A stretch of DNA of 44,147 nt from Planktothricoides sp. SR001 (lineage in GTDB: Bacteria; Cyanobacteriota; Cyanobacteriia; Cyanobacteriales; Laspinemataceae), in the NCBI RefSeq assembly GCF_001276715.1, contig NZ_LIUQ01000041.1:1-44147 (forward strand). The letters run 5' to 3'. The notes under the pieces are model-generated. The model searched no databases, had not been told where the DNA came from, and saw only the letters and a program-made list of their open reading frames with translations. Below are positions 28,046-37,404 of the stretch, in pieces; within the stretch, counting starts at the first letter, position 1; each line of letters begins with the position of its first letter. Both the position numbers and the translations under genes were made by a program.

Positions 28046-29006
28046 AAATTAATTTTAAATCTTCCATCAAAATAGCCAAAAGGTTCACCGCGTCCACTTG
28101 AGAAGATACCCAAGCATTCACCGATTGCTTGGGGAGATGTCGGCGATCTAAAATAGTTTGTCCACGGGTGAAACTGCCTTGAGTTTCTATCTCAACTTTT
28201 GCCCGCTGAAAGTGCAAAGTTTCGGGATAAAATAAATAGGCGATCGTGGCCGCATCGTGGACTAAAAAACCCTCAATTCCCCCGGTTTCTCGATAACTTA
28301 AACAAGTAGTTGTCATAAATTGGCATAAAGCCCGCATAAACTGAGAAATTGCGGATTTTGGGTTTTTCTCGGTGATGGTTTCAACCATTAAATTAGTTAA
28401 AATTAACTGATGGGTGACATCCAGGGTGATCATCACAATATCATCCCGACTGCCTAAGACGGTTGCGGCAGCTTCTGGATCGTAGGCAACATTAAATTCA
28501 GCCTGGGAAGTGATATTTCCTCGGTGCTGAAATGCCCCGCCCATGATGACAATTTCTTTGGCTTTTTTTAAGATACCGGGGCTTTTGGTTTCTGCTGAAG
28601 CTAAGTTGCTTAAAGGCGCGATCGCTACTAGGGTAATTTCCCCCGGAAAATGGTTCAGCTTTTCTACGATAATCTCATCAGAATATCGGGCGGTATCAAA
28701 CCGATGAATGCCATTGGGTAATGTCTGAGAAAGATTGCCCATACCATCCATTCCATGAATCGCCGCAGCATCTTCAATTTCCCCAGTCTTGACCGGAACT
28801 CCTCGGCCAATTTCTATTTGATTTAATCCACCTAAGTGGATAATTTTACTAGCAGCCCTAAAAGTATATTCAGCACTGACATTTCCCCCAGCGGTGGTGA
28901 CAGCAACCAATTCCGCGATCCCTTGTTTGATTAAACTTTGTAACCAAAATAAGGCAAAAATATCGTCGCCCCCTGGGTCTGTATCGAGGATAATTTTTCT
29001 GTTCAT
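28041..29006 (-). CDS. Inosine/uridine-preferring nucleoside hydrolase family protein
   Basis: The protein has 321 residues. DTDPGGDD at 8-15 is the calcium-binding aspartate cluster of nucleoside hydrolases, and EFNVAYDPEAA plus VHDAAT with His250 and Asp251 complete the active site. The family cleaves nucleosides to ribose and base, mainly for purine/pyrimidine salvage. Residue three of the usual DTDPGxDDA is intact but the final Ala is Ile. It lies 117 bp downstream of the receiver-cyclase gene on the same strand and may be its operon partner. Confidence 0.9.
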   Translation of the reverse strand: MNRKIILDTDPGGDDIFALFWLQSLIKQGIAELVAVTTAGGNVSAEYTFRAASKIIHLGGLNQIEIGRGVPVKTGEIEDAAAIHGMDGMGNLSQTLPNGIHRFDTARYSDEIIVEKLNHFPGEITLVAIAPLSNLASAETKSPGILKKAKEIVIMGGAFQHRGNITSQAEFNVAYDPEAAATVLGSRDDIVMITLDVTHQLILTNLMVETITEKNPKSAISQFMRALCQFMTTTCLSYRETGGIEGFLVHDAATIAYLFYPETLHFQRAKVEIETQGSFTRGQTILDRRHLPKQSVNAWVSSQVDAVNLLAILMEDLKLIC

Positions 29007-29123
29007 GGTTTTTGTTTCTGGTCGTTTCTGGTTGATTATCTGGTTTCTTAATTTAGATGTGTCTCTACAAATTTTAGAACAAGCAGCAATAATTATTGAT
29101 AATTAATGCTGGTTATCTATAAT

Positions 29124-30407
29124 TTAAGTAAGTTGTTCGCGGCAGCGTTGAAGATAAAATTCGGCGATCGCATCTTGGGGATTTTCCTGTAAAACTTGCT
29201 CAAAAATGACCATACTTTGGGGAAAATCTTGTGCCAACCAAAATTTTATTGCGGCTTCAAATAAAGCTTTATTTTTTACTTTAAGTGCATCTACAATAAC
29301 ATGGTGATTGCCCAACAGTTCATAAATTTTCATGGAGTTAGTTTTGCCTCGGAGTACCAGACAATCGAGCGATCGCACATAGACAGTTTCCGCCAAACCA
29401 GACTGAAAAATCTGATTAATTACCGCCTCACTGACAATCACTTCACAGCTATAAATTTTGGTTAACTCTTCCAGTCGAGATGCGGTATTCACCGCATCGC
29501 CAATCACCGTTGAATCCATCCGCGAATTTGAGCCAATGGTGCCAATCACTGCTTTGCCTGTGTGAATTCCCATCCCGATTTTCAGGGGATGTTCTAGATT
29601 AAATTGGTGCCGGTTTAGATTAAAATTCTGTAAAGAATAGGCCATCGCTACGGCTGCATTAGTCCCATCAATTCCATGAAATACCGGACGGTCAAATACA
29701 GCCATAATTGCATCACCGAGATATTTATCAATAAATCCATAATTGGCAGCGATCGCCTCACTCATTTGAGAAAAAAAAGCATTCAACCATTCATAAGTTG
29801 CTAAAGCTTCCTGGGATTCAGCCAATGCCGTAAATCCGCGAATATCACAAAATAAAACTGTCAGTTCTTCTTCTAAGGCATTCCCCAACCGAATTGAATC
29901 CACCCCTTCAGGAGCAATCCGACAAAGAAATTGCTCCGGTACAAACAAACGAAACTTTTCGATTAATTCTGCATTCACCGACCAAGCCAAATCAAACTGA
30001 GGTTTAACTTTTTCTGCTTGCTGTTTTTCTCGGATGGCTTGTAACTGCAACAAGCTGGATATTTTGGCTAACAATAAATTTGAACTAATCGGCTTGGTGA
30101 AATAAGCATCTGCCAAACTTTCTAGCCCTTGAATTTGAGAAGCTTCATCATCTAACGCCGTGAGAAAAATAATCCGTGTACTTTGCAATTGAGGATTTTC
30201 TCGCAAACGGCGACATACTTCAAACCCATCCATATCAGGCATCATCACGTCCAATAAAATCAAATCTGGGACTTGAGTCCCAGATATTTCTAATGCTTCC
30301 ATCCCGGAATTAGCGGAACAAGTGTGATAGCCTTCAGACCCTAATAACTCTTCGAGTAAGAGTAAATTTGTTGGGTCATCATCAACTAGCAAAATTAAAG
30401 GGGACAT
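29124..30407 (-). CDS. Response regulator with class III adenylate cyclase output
   Basis: The protein has 427 residues. The receiver is at 4-120 with Asp53 (LLDVMMPDMDG) and TKP at about 107; a short linker resembles that in the CyaC-like protein (FVPEQFL). The cyclase, about 180-360, has CDIRGFT and DKYLGDAIMA with the adenine-type Lys, and STVIGDAVNTASR with Asp, Asn and Arg. A TPR-like tail (FWLAQDFPQSMVIFEQVL) corresponds to that of the larger cyclase at 24445-27888, so the two share receiver-cyclase-tail ancestry. It is 120 bp downstream of a hybrid kinase that probably phosphorylates it. Confidence 0.92.
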   Translation of the reverse strand: MSPLILLVDDDPTNLLLLEELLGSEGYHTCSANSGMEALEISGTQVPDLILLDVMMPDMDGFEVCRRLRENPQLQSTRIIFLTALDDEASQIQGLESLADAYFTKPISSNLLLAKISSLLQLQAIREKQQAEKVKPQFDLAWSVNAELIEKFRLFVPEQFLCRIAPEGVDSIRLGNALEEELTVLFCDIRGFTALAESQEALATYEWLNAFFSQMSEAIAANYGFIDKYLGDAIMAVFDRPVFHGIDGTNAAVAMAYSLQNFNLNRHQFNLEHPLKIGMGIHTGKAVIGTIGSNSRMDSTVIGDAVNTASRLEELTKIYSCEVIVSEAVINQIFQSGLAETVYVRSLDCLVLRGKTNSMKIYELLGNHHVIVDALKVKNKALFEAAIKFWLAQDFPQSMVIFEQVLQENPQDAIAEFYLQRCREQLT

Positions 30408-30412
30408 ATTTT

Positions 30413-30516
30413 TATCAGTTATCGGTTATTGGTTATTTGTGAGCGGTGAGCCGAGGACAGACTTGCAAATATTCAACTTTTCTGGCTGGCGGACATCAGG
30501 ACAAATAACCAATAAA
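30413..30516. repeat. Hairpin of the TTGGTTATT family between kinase and response regulator genes
   Basis: GGTTATTGGTTATTTGT at about 30423-30439 pairs with ACAAATAACCAATAA at about 30500-30515. It lies in the spacer of an apparent operon, between the stop of the hybrid kinase and the start of the receiver-cyclase. Confidence 0.75.
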
Positions 30517-30527
30517 GTGACTGGGAT

Positions 30528-32738
30528 TTACGGTGAATTGCGATCGATAATCGATTCAATTGTTGATGATAATTCAGCCAGCTTAAACGGTTTGCTCAAA
30601 TAAGTGGCTGCCCCCGCCGCCAAACAGCGCTCGCGATCGCCGGTCATTGCCAAAGCCGTCACTGCCACCACGGGGACTCGTTGCCACAGGGTATGAGCTT
30701 TGATTCGGCGGATCAGTTCCAACCCATCAACCTGTGGTAATTGAATATCCATCAAGACTAAATCGGGCAAAGATGCTTCGGTGATTAGCTCTGAATCAAT
30801 GGTTTCCACCATTGTCTGTCCATCACAAATCAACTCAATTAAATATCCCAAGGATTCTAGGTACTCAGCCATCAAAATTTGATTAGACGGTTGATCTTCC
30901 ACAATTAAAATGCGTTTACCCGTAAATCCAGAGAGGATCTGCTCATCACGCTCCGATAAATTTTGGCTCATTCCCACGGAAGAATCAGGAACATTGGTGA
31001 CAACTTCTGTCACCGGCAACCAGACTCGGAAGGTACTGCCGACTCCGGTTTTAGACTGGAACGAAATTGTCCCCCCATGTAACTCAGCCAAACGTTTAGT
31101 CAAAACCAGCCCTAAACCCGTCCCTTCGTGACTGCGAGATAAAGACGAGTCCACTTGCTGAAATGGTCGAAACAAGAGATGCCAATTTTCTTGGGGAATG
31201 CCAATCCCAGAATCTTTGACTTCCAAGCAGAGGTAAGGAGTGCTGGAATTGATCGTGGAACAATCCGGTCGATAGTCTCCTTGAATGCGATCGCCGGATT
31301 TCAGCTTGCCAGTAAGCTTCACCTGACCGCCTTCTGGGGTGAACTTAATTGCATTAGAAAGTAAATTCACCAGAATTTGCCGGACTCGGCGTTCATCCAG
31401 TAAGACCTTAGAAAGGCGATAATCTAGCTCCAGAGATAAGGCTAACTTTTTTTTATCCGCTCGTGGCTGAATCATTTTCAGACAGCTACTACAGAGTTCG
31501 TGTATGGACACGGGCGCTAGATCCAGATCCACTTTACCCGCTTCAATTTTGGACAAATCCAAAATATCGTTAATCAGTCCCAGCAAATGCTGGCCACTTT
31601 TAGAAATCGCTTTCACATGATTCAACTGACGATTGGTTAAAGTGCCCCCTATCTGCCGTTGTAAAATATCCGAGAAGCCCAGAATGCTGTTCAGGGGAGT
31701 ACGCAGTTCGTGAGACATAGCCGCTAGAAACTGAGATTTTAAAGCGGAGGCTCGCTCCAATTGTAGATTTTTCTGACGTAAAATTTCCTGAGTTTGCGCC
31801 CGTTCGATCGCGGCTCCCAACAAGCGACAAGCCCCAAACAATAAATCTTGATTCGGCGCTTCCTGGAGTTTTTGCACCGTGCGAGATTCCAAAGTCAGCA
31901 CGCCGATAATTTCTCCCGTGGTGGCGGGAATCGGAAAAATCCCCAGTTGCCCAATCCCAGGGTGGCGCAAGTTGGCTACAGCCTTGGGATGTTGGGCATA
32001 ATTTTCCACAAACACAGGTTTACCAGTGTCTACCACATCCCACAGCAACCCTTGACCATAAGGAATTCCCTGATTGAGTAGATCCTGCATCTCCCCCACC
32101 ACCGCGTCCCCGTAGGTGGCAATAAATTGGCTAGAAATTTTATTGGTCAAGACCCCAGCATAGCGATTTTGGGCATCACCGCTAATCACTTTCACATCCC
32201 CAAAGGCGGCATTCATGGCTTTGACCAAATAGGTCAGGGCAAACTGGCCAATTTCCATTAAATCCCCACCCGCTTGTAAGCGTTGGGTCAGACCGAGTAA
32301 AAATCTGAGTCGCTTGACTTCGGCTTGCAGGCTTTCTTGAGAGCGGTGGTATTTGGTTAAATCCCGAAAAACCAGAAGATATCCGCGATCGTTCGTCACG
32401 GTGATATCCGCTTGTAAGTTCATCTGTGGGAATGTCAACAGACAACTGGTGGTTTTTTGCGGTTCCGTTTGGGCGATCGCCTCTTGGAGTTGGGTTTGGT
32501 GTTCTCGACGCCAATAACCCATCTCGATTAAATGAGTGGTAATTTCAGCGAAACGGGGTTGGCAGTTCAACCATTCTGGCTCTAAGCCCCACAGGTTCTG
32601 TAATGGTTGGTTATATAAAATTAGCTGACCTGCCGGATTAAACCAGGCGATCGCATTATCCACCTGATTCAAAATCAGTTCTTGCTCTTCGGTTAACCGA
32701 ACCAGTTGGTTGCTCATGTTTTCTCGTGAGTTGTTCAT
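30528..32738 (-). CDS. PAS-GAF hybrid sensor histidine kinase with receiver
   Basis: The protein has 736 residues with no membrane segment. A PAS domain spans about 15-130 (VDNAIAWFNPAGQLILYN), a GAF domain about 150-315 (LTLESRTVQKL), HisKA has His343 (MSHELRTPLNS), HATPase about 445-580 (VKDSGIGI, GTGLGLVLTK), and a C-terminal receiver has Asp664 (LVLMDIQLPQ). A short coiled coil links GAF to HisKA. It is likely a cytosolic sensor for a small molecule or redox signal. The start could be codon 1 or Met8, since MNNSRENMSNQ offers both. Confidence 0.9.
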   Translation of the reverse strand: MNNSRENMSNQLVRLTEEQELILNQVDNAIAWFNPAGQLILYNQPLQNLWGLEPEWLNCQPRFAEITTHLIEMGYWRREHQTQLQEAIAQTEPQKTTSCLLTFPQMNLQADITVTNDRGYLLVFRDLTKYHRSQESLQAEVKRLRFLLGLTQRLQAGGDLMEIGQFALTYLVKAMNAAFGDVKVISGDAQNRYAGVLTNKISSQFIATYGDAVVGEMQDLLNQGIPYGQGLLWDVVDTGKPVFVENYAQHPKAVANLRHPGIGQLGIFPIPATTGEIIGVLTLESRTVQKLQEAPNQDLLFGACRLLGAAIERAQTQEILRQKNLQLERASALKSQFLAAMSHELRTPLNSILGFSDILQRQIGGTLTNRQLNHVKAISKSGQHLLGLINDILDLSKIEAGKVDLDLAPVSIHELCSSCLKMIQPRADKKKLALSLELDYRLSKVLLDERRVRQILVNLLSNAIKFTPEGGQVKLTGKLKSGDRIQGDYRPDCSTINSSTPYLCLEVKDSGIGIPQENWHLLFRPFQQVDSSLSRSHEGTGLGLVLTKRLAELHGGTISFQSKTGVGSTFRVWLPVTEVVTNVPDSSVGMSQNLSERDEQILSGFTGKRILIVEDQPSNQILMAEYLESLGYLIELICDGQTMVETIDSELITEASLPDLVLMDIQLPQVDGLELIRRIKAHTLWQRVPVVAVTALAMTGDRERCLAAGAATYLSKPFKLAELSSTIESIIDRNSP

Positions 32739-33352
32739 TAAAATCAGTATTTTTTAAGCGTTATCTTTTAAGGGTTTACATCACGGATCCAATGAATCAT
32801 CCCCTTGATGCCAATGAATCATCCGTTCCCTGGGCGGCCAAAATTATGAACAACACCCACTTAAATCTTGGCAAAATTTACAAAAAAACAGACCACTGTC
32901 TGATGGATCGTTTTCTTTATTTAAAGTTACAAAACTTAATATTGTCAACAACAAATAGGTATTTTAAGTATTGGCTCGTGGCAGTGATTTAGCTCACGAA
33001 TTATCTAAAATTTTGTTAAAGTTTTTTATTGATCGCATAAACCTAGTTTCTGGTTCACATCTGTGGATTTGAGGGAGTCCAGGCAAAAAACCTCCCAGGG
33101 ATCCCGTATTTTCCTGTGATATGTCGATGTTGTGCCGATGTTGTGTCGATGGCCGATGTTGTGCCGATGTTGTGCCAGCCAGGGTTCGGATATTTCGCTT
33201 TCTCAGCGTCACCCTTCTGTAATAAGATCCTAAGTGTACTTTTGTGACGCTCAGATCAGAGATTTTTAATCTACTAAAAGCCGATACTGAGCCGGTCAAT
33301 GCTGCATCCAAGCAGCCTGAACCTCACAGCACTTAGGAGAGAACAGAACACG
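32739..33352. other. Gene-free divergent spacer before sodB
   Basis: This 614-bp region separates the hybrid kinase start (minus) from sodB (plus). It has an 11-bp tandem repeat (33125-33176) and an inverted pair AGCGTCAC (33205-33212) / GTGACGCT (33244-33251), 31 bp apart, which could be a sodB operator. An open frame at 32726-32992 has no family look. The ribosome site AGGAGA at 33335-33340 precedes the sodB ATG. Confidence 0.55.
33125..33176. repeat. 11-bp tandem repeat CGATGTTGTGC
   Basis: Two copies, a short partial unit CGATGGC, then two more copies of CGATGTTGTGC/T. It lies about 180 bp upstream of sodB. No coding role. Confidence 0.85.
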
Positions 33353-33955
33353 ATGGCTTTTGAACTACCGACCCTACCCTACGCCCAAAACGCCTTAGAA
33401 CCTTATATCTCAGCCAATACCCTCAGCTTCCATCATGGCAAGCACCACAATGCTTATGTGAACAACCTGAATAACCTGATCAAGGATACCGACCTGGCTG
33501 ATAAGTCCCTAGAGGAAATTGTCAAAGCCACCGCCAACGATCCCGCCAAAGCTGGAGTATTCAACAATGCCGCCCAAGTGTGGAACCACAGCTTCTACTG
33601 GAACTGCATGAAGCCCGGTGGTGGTGGGACTCCTACCGGCGCCTTGGCCGATAAAATTAATGCGGACTTTGGCAGCTTTGAGCAGTTCAAAGCCGAACTG
33701 AGTAATGCCGCTGCTACTCAATTTGGTAGTGGTTGGGCTTGGTTAGTGCTGGACAATGGCACCCTGAAAGTGGTGAAAACTCTGAATGCAGAAAACCCCG
33801 TCACCAAAGGTCAAACTCCTCTGCTGACGATTGATGTGTGGGAACACGCCTATTATCTCGACTACCAAAACCTCCGTCCCAAATACATTGAAACTTTCTT
33901 CAATTCTTTAGTGAATTGGGACTTTGTGGCGGAAAACTTGGCTGCTGCTCTCTAA
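33353..33955 (+). CDS. sodB: Iron superoxide dismutase
   Basis: From the ATG at 33353 the product is 200 residues; the frame is open 54 bp further up but AGGAGA and homology (MAFELPTLPY) favour this start. Metal ligands are His27 (SFHHGKHH), His79 (VWNHSFYW), Asp161 and His165 (DVWEHAYY). Gln75 in AAQVWNH and the NCMKPGGGG segment are typical of iron rather than manganese enzymes. The enzyme converts superoxide to oxygen and hydrogen peroxide and acts in the cytosol. There is no signal peptide. It ends just before a perfect hairpin shared with phaC. Confidence 0.96.
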   Translation: MAFELPTLPYAQNALEPYISANTLSFHHGKHHNAYVNNLNNLIKDTDLADKSLEEIVKATANDPAKAGVFNNAAQVWNHSFYWNCMKPGGGGTPTGALADKINADFGSFEQFKAELSNAAATQFGSGWAWLVLDNGTLKVVKTLNAENPVTKGQTPLLTIDVWEHAYYLDYQNLRPKYIETFFNSLVNWDFVAENLAAAL

Positions 33956-33976
33956 CGGTTCCTGATACAGAAAAAT

Positions 33977-34015
33977 AAAGAAACCGGGTTTTTTTGGCAA
34001 AAACCCGGTTTCTTT
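33977..34015. terminator. Bidirectional terminator between sodB and phaC
   Basis: AAAGAAACCGGGTTTTT and its exact complement form a 17-bp stem with the five-base loop TTGGC. The outer ends carry A and T runs for both directions. It is made of the AGAAACCCGGTTTCT repeat and lies between convergent stops at 33955 and 34039. Confidence 0.85.
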
Positions 34016-34038
34016 ATCCCAGAGATAACTCTAAATAA

Positions 34039-35151
34039 CTAACTGAAAACCGTGTCTAAGCGGCGGGCTTTCAGCCAATCAGCAATAATTGGCGGTAAAT
34101 CGTGTTGAACTTTGCCACTGACATACATCCCAATATGTCCTACGGGAAAAGACTTGGCGGTATAATCTTCGCTGCCGATATATTTTTCTAGGGCAATGGA
34201 AGATTCTGGGGGCACTAAGTGATCTTTTTCCGCATAGATGTTTAATACTGGCATTCTAATGTTGCCCAAGTCTACCGGGCGATCGCCGATTTTGAGTTCG
34301 CCTTTAATCAGCTTATTCTGTTGGTAGAAATCTTTCATAAATTGGCGATAAGCTTCCCCCGCTTGATCGGGACTATCGAAAATCCACTTTTCCATCCGCA
34401 TAAAGTTGAGCAGCTTATTTTTATCGGCCATTACTTTAGGAAAGTCGAGATATTTATCAATAGCCAACTGCCAGGGTTTCAGCATCAAGAATTCTAAATT
34501 CAGGAATTCTCCGGGCATATTTCCTAACGCTTTCACCAATAAGTCTATATCGAGTGCATCAGCACCTATTGTCGCTCCGCCCCAAAGATTTAGCAATCCG
34601 TCGCCAACATGAAAATCAATTGGTGTCACCGTGGTGACGAGATTTTTGACTTTATTGGGATGCATGGCACTGTAACAGACGCTAAATGTTCCCCCTTGGC
34701 AAACTCCTAAGAGGTTAATTTTGTCTAATTTGTGGCGATCGCGCAGCACATCCACACAATTATCAATGTAACCATTAATATAGTCATCCAAGGTTAGCCA
34801 GCGATCGGCGCGAGTCGGATATCCCCAATCAATCAGATAAATATCCAGCCCCAATTTCAGTAAATTTTGCACCAATGATCGACCCTCTTGTAAATCCACC
34901 ATATAGGGACGGTTCACCAGGGCATAAACCAACAGAACGGGAATTTCAAAAGGCTTTTCTACCAGGGGCTTAAAATGATAAAGGATCAGTTTATCTTCCC
35001 GATAAACTTCTTCTTTTTCCGAAACCCCAATCTGAATATCTTCTTCTCGGAGGCTCTTTAAATTTTCCAGCCCTGCCAACAGGTTACTGGTCATTTCCGT
35101 ATATTCGTGCATAGCATCTTCTAAACGAAGTTGCGTCAAGAATGGTAGCAT
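34039..35151 (-). CDS. phaC: Class III polyhydroxyalkanoate synthase subunit PhaC
   Basis: The protein has 370 residues, the length of class III synthases. It is an alpha/beta hydrolase with the lipase-like box GVCQGG (Cys151), Asp310 (EKDHLVPP) and His339 (VGHIGM) as catalytic triad. It polymerises 3-hydroxybutyryl-CoA into PHB as a complex with PhaE. It is the last gene of phaABEC. The start ATG has GGAAAAACT upstream; the spacer to phaE is filled by a hairpin repeat. Confidence 0.95.
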   Translation of the reverse strand: MLPFLTQLRLEDAMHEYTEMTSNLLAGLENLKSLREEDIQIGVSEKEEVYREDKLILYHFKPLVEKPFEIPVLLVYALVNRPYMVDLQEGRSLVQNLLKLGLDIYLIDWGYPTRADRWLTLDDYINGYIDNCVDVLRDRHKLDKINLLGVCQGGTFSVCYSAMHPNKVKNLVTTVTPIDFHVGDGLLNLWGGATIGADALDIDLLVKALGNMPGEFLNLEFLMLKPWQLAIDKYLDFPKVMADKNKLLNFMRMEKWIFDSPDQAGEAYRQFMKDFYQQNKLIKGELKIGDRPVDLGNIRMPVLNIYAEKDHLVPPESSIALEKYIGSEDYTAKSFPVGHIGMYVSGKVQHDLPPIIADWLKARRLDTVFS

Positions 35152-35194
35152 AGTTTTTCCGTCTTATTAGACAAAAATCAACAATATTTTTTTA

Positions 35195-35350
35195 ATTGTT
35201 GTTGGTTGATTGTTAATTGTTGATTCTTGATTTTTGATTTTTGATTGTTGATTGTTGATTTTTGATTGTTATTAATTTTTTTTCTATCAACCAACAATCA
35301 ACCAACAACCAACAACAACCAACAACCAACAAACAACCAACAACCAACCA
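35195..35350. repeat. Long imperfect hairpin between phaE and phaC
   Basis: A left arm of TTGTTGGTTGATTGTTAATTG and GATTTTTGATTGTTG words (about 35195-35282) faces AACCAACAATCAACCAACAACC-type sequence ending at the phaE stop (35351). Poly-T near 35278 marks the turn. It lies inside the operon. Confidence 0.78.
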
Positions 35351-36322
35351 TTAACTCAGTTGTTTCTTGAGAGCTTTGATTTCTTTTTTCAGTTCATAAA
35401 TGCTCTGATGAATTTCATCAACTTCGCTCCGAATTGGCGCATTCAGCATTTTCATATTAAGTTCCATTAACTCTTGCTGATAAACTCGGTAAGCATTGAG
35501 AGCGTTGATAAAATTACCCCGCAGTTTCAGGTTATCTTCTGACTTAAAGGCTTCGGCAAATACATCGTCAGCTACTTGACTCCAAAGCCCTTGGAAGTCT
35601 CGCCAATTTTCGACTTTTTGCCCTTTTTCGGCTAAAGCCACTAATTTTTTCATCAAGGCATCAAAAGAGCGAATCTGAACATCACTAATGACTACTTGAT
35701 AATCCAAATTGGCTTTATAAAGTTTTGTCCAAGCATCAAAGCCATCCATCAGCTTTGCACTCAGTTCTCGGTTTTGGCCCAAACCAGGAGCCTTGACAAA
35801 ACCGCCCAAACTGCGCTGATATAAATCCCAGTAAAGGTTATTTAATTCCAGCAAACCGCTGGTATCCCCTAAGCCCACTTTGCTCCAAGGTTCTAAGGAT
35901 AAGCCTAAAGGAGTGCCCCAAAGTTGGCTGAAAGTTTGCATTTCTTTCATGTAAAGTTGCCATAACTGAGCCGTATCTTGGCTAGTTTTCATGGCAGACA
36001 TGGGGAAATTGCCAAATTGTTGGCGCAGTTGCTCATTGTAACTATTAAGAATAGATTGCCAGTCACCGCCAGATTCAACTTTGGGTAACATATCTTTCCA
36101 AGCGCTGGCGGACAGTTCGAGAAATCGCACGAATAAATCGCGATTGCTGATAAAGCGTTCGGTGGCGGTTTTGACTTCTGGTTTGGCGGCAGATACTTGT
36201 TCCGGGGTGGGGACAGCAGCCATTAAGTCAAACCAGCTTTTCCACATTTGGGTTCCCATTTCGGTCCATGTGTTAGCCATTTTTGCGGCCATGTCTGTCC
36301 ATTGAGCAGTTTCTTTATCCAT
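35351..36322 (-). CDS. phaE: Class III polyhydroxyalkanoate synthase subunit PhaE
   Basis: From the ATG at 36322 the product has 323 residues. A frame from TTG at 36337 is open, but that TTG belongs to a ribosome site (TTGAGGAAA), so I use 36322. The sequence is helical and Trp-rich (WTDMAAKMANTWTEMGTQMWKSW) and ends in a coiled coil (SIYELKKEIKALKKQL). PhaE has no catalytic residues; it activates and stabilises PhaC. PFNxAxYRxY-like text occurs as FINALNAYRVYQQEL near 290, where the family has a conserved segment. Confidence 0.92.
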   Translation of the reverse strand: MDKETAQWTDMAAKMANTWTEMGTQMWKSWFDLMAAVPTPEQVSAAKPEVKTATERFISNRDLFVRFLELSASAWKDMLPKVESGGDWQSILNSYNEQLRQQFGNFPMSAMKTSQDTAQLWQLYMKEMQTFSQLWGTPLGLSLEPWSKVGLGDTSGLLELNNLYWDLYQRSLGGFVKAPGLGQNRELSAKLMDGFDAWTKLYKANLDYQVVISDVQIRSFDALMKKLVALAEKGQKVENWRDFQGLWSQVADDVFAEAFKSEDNLKLRGNFINALNAYRVYQQELMELNMKMLNAPIRSEVDEIHQSIYELKKEIKALKKQLS

Positions 36323-36339
36323 TGTTTTTTTCCTCAATT

Positions 36340-36638
36340 TGTTATTGGTTGTTTGTTATTAGTTATTGGTTAGTTATTAGTTATTGGTTGAGATAATCAC
36401 GAATAACCAATAACCAATAAGTAGGTGAACATAATTAATTGCACTTTTCGTTCCCCGCCGATAGGCTGTGGATTCCCGCCTGTAGGAAGGAGAGAGAATA
36501 GAGAATAGAGAATAGAGAATAGAGAATTTTCCTATGCATCCTCTTTCCTATGCATCCTCTTTCCTATGCATCCTCTTTCCTCTCATGGGGTCTGTGGTGC
36601 ATTTATTTCTGCCCACCTACTTAACTAATAACAATTTA
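36340..36638. repeat. phaB-phaE spacer: hairpin plus two tandem repeats
   Basis: Three repeats fill this in-operon spacer. At 36340-36425, TTATTGGTTGTTTGTTATTAG words pair with AATAACCAATAACC. At 36494-36528, GAGAATA is repeated five times. At 36528-36584, the 16-bp unit TTTCCTATGCATCCTC is repeated three times. A GATTCCCGCC fragment near 36471 recalls the REP-like core. No coding frame. Confidence 0.8.
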
Positions 36639-37388
36639 TTAAGTGTGATGAGCGCCGTTGACTCGGAGCACTTGACCGCTGACGTAGCTGCTGGCGACTG
36701 GCGAGAGTAAGAATGCTACCGCCCAGGCGATTTCTTCTGGTTCGCCGAAACGACCGAAGGGAATTTCAGCGGTAATTTTTTCTTTTACTTTGTCGGGAAT
36801 TTTGGCGGTCATTTCGGTGTTGATGAATCCAGGGGCGATCGCATTGGCGCGGATTTGGAAGCGAGCTCCTTCAAAGGCCAAAGATTTCATCATGCCAATC
36901 ACTGCGGCTTTGGTGGCGGAGTAGTTGGTTTGACCAAAGTTGCCCCGATCTCCGGAAATGGAACTAATGGCAACGACGGAACCGCCGTCTTTCGGGCCTT
37001 CTTTTTTCGGGTCGTTGCGATCGCGCATTTTAATAAAGAAAGGCTGGATGGTATTTTTCACCCCTTTGAGGTTGACATCGATTACTTTATCCCAATCATC
37101 TTCGGTCAGTTTATGAAATAAGTTATCGCGGGTAATCCCTGCATTCGCCACCACCCCATACACTGGGCCGAGTTCCGCTTCAATTTTTTCCGCAGCGGCT
37201 TCCATGTCCGCTAATTTAGTCACATCGGCTTTCATTGCCAGTCCGCCTTCCGGGGCTTCCCCATCGATCACGTCCAGGCAAGCCACTTTAGCCCCTAAGT
37301 CGGTGAGTATTTTGGCGATCGTGGCCCCAATTCCTCTGGCACCACCTGTCACGACGACGACTTTACCTTCTAATCCGAGAGACAACAT
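36639..37388 (-). CDS. phaB: Acetoacetyl-CoA reductase PhaB
   Basis: The protein has 249 residues and is a short-chain dehydrogenase with TGGARGIG (14-21), NAGI near 88, SSISG near 142, and YSATK with Tyr156 and Lys160. In the PHB pathway it reduces acetoacetyl-CoA to (R)-3-hydroxybutyryl-CoA with NADPH. The pha context supports PhaB over the similar FabG; the insertion RNDPKKEGPKDGG near 125-138 and the ending NGAHHT fit cyanobacterial PhaB. Confidence 0.93.
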   Translation of the reverse strand: MLSLGLEGKVVVVTGGARGIGATIAKILTDLGAKVACLDVIDGEAPEGGLAMKADVTKLADMEAAAEKIEAELGPVYGVVANAGITRDNLFHKLTEDDWDKVIDVNLKGVKNTIQPFFIKMRDRNDPKKEGPKDGGSVVAISSISGDRGNFGQTNYSATKAAVIGMMKSLAFEGARFQIRANAIAPGFINTEMTAKIPDKVKEKITAEIPFGRFGEPEEIAWAVAFLLSPVASSYVSGQVLRVNGAHHT

Positions 37389-37404
37389 AATTTTTGCTCC
37401 TTTT

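Noticed and set aside
32726-32992. 88-codon frame upstream of sodB
   Set aside because: It begins antisense inside the kinase start and shows no domain or conserved look.
33299-33352. Longer N-terminus for superoxide dismutase
   Set aside because: The extra 18 residues include the AGGAGA site and are absent from the family; cytosolic enzyme expected.
36323-36337. Upstream TTG start for PhaE
   Set aside because: The TTG is part of the TTGAGGAAA ribosome site for the ATG at 36322.
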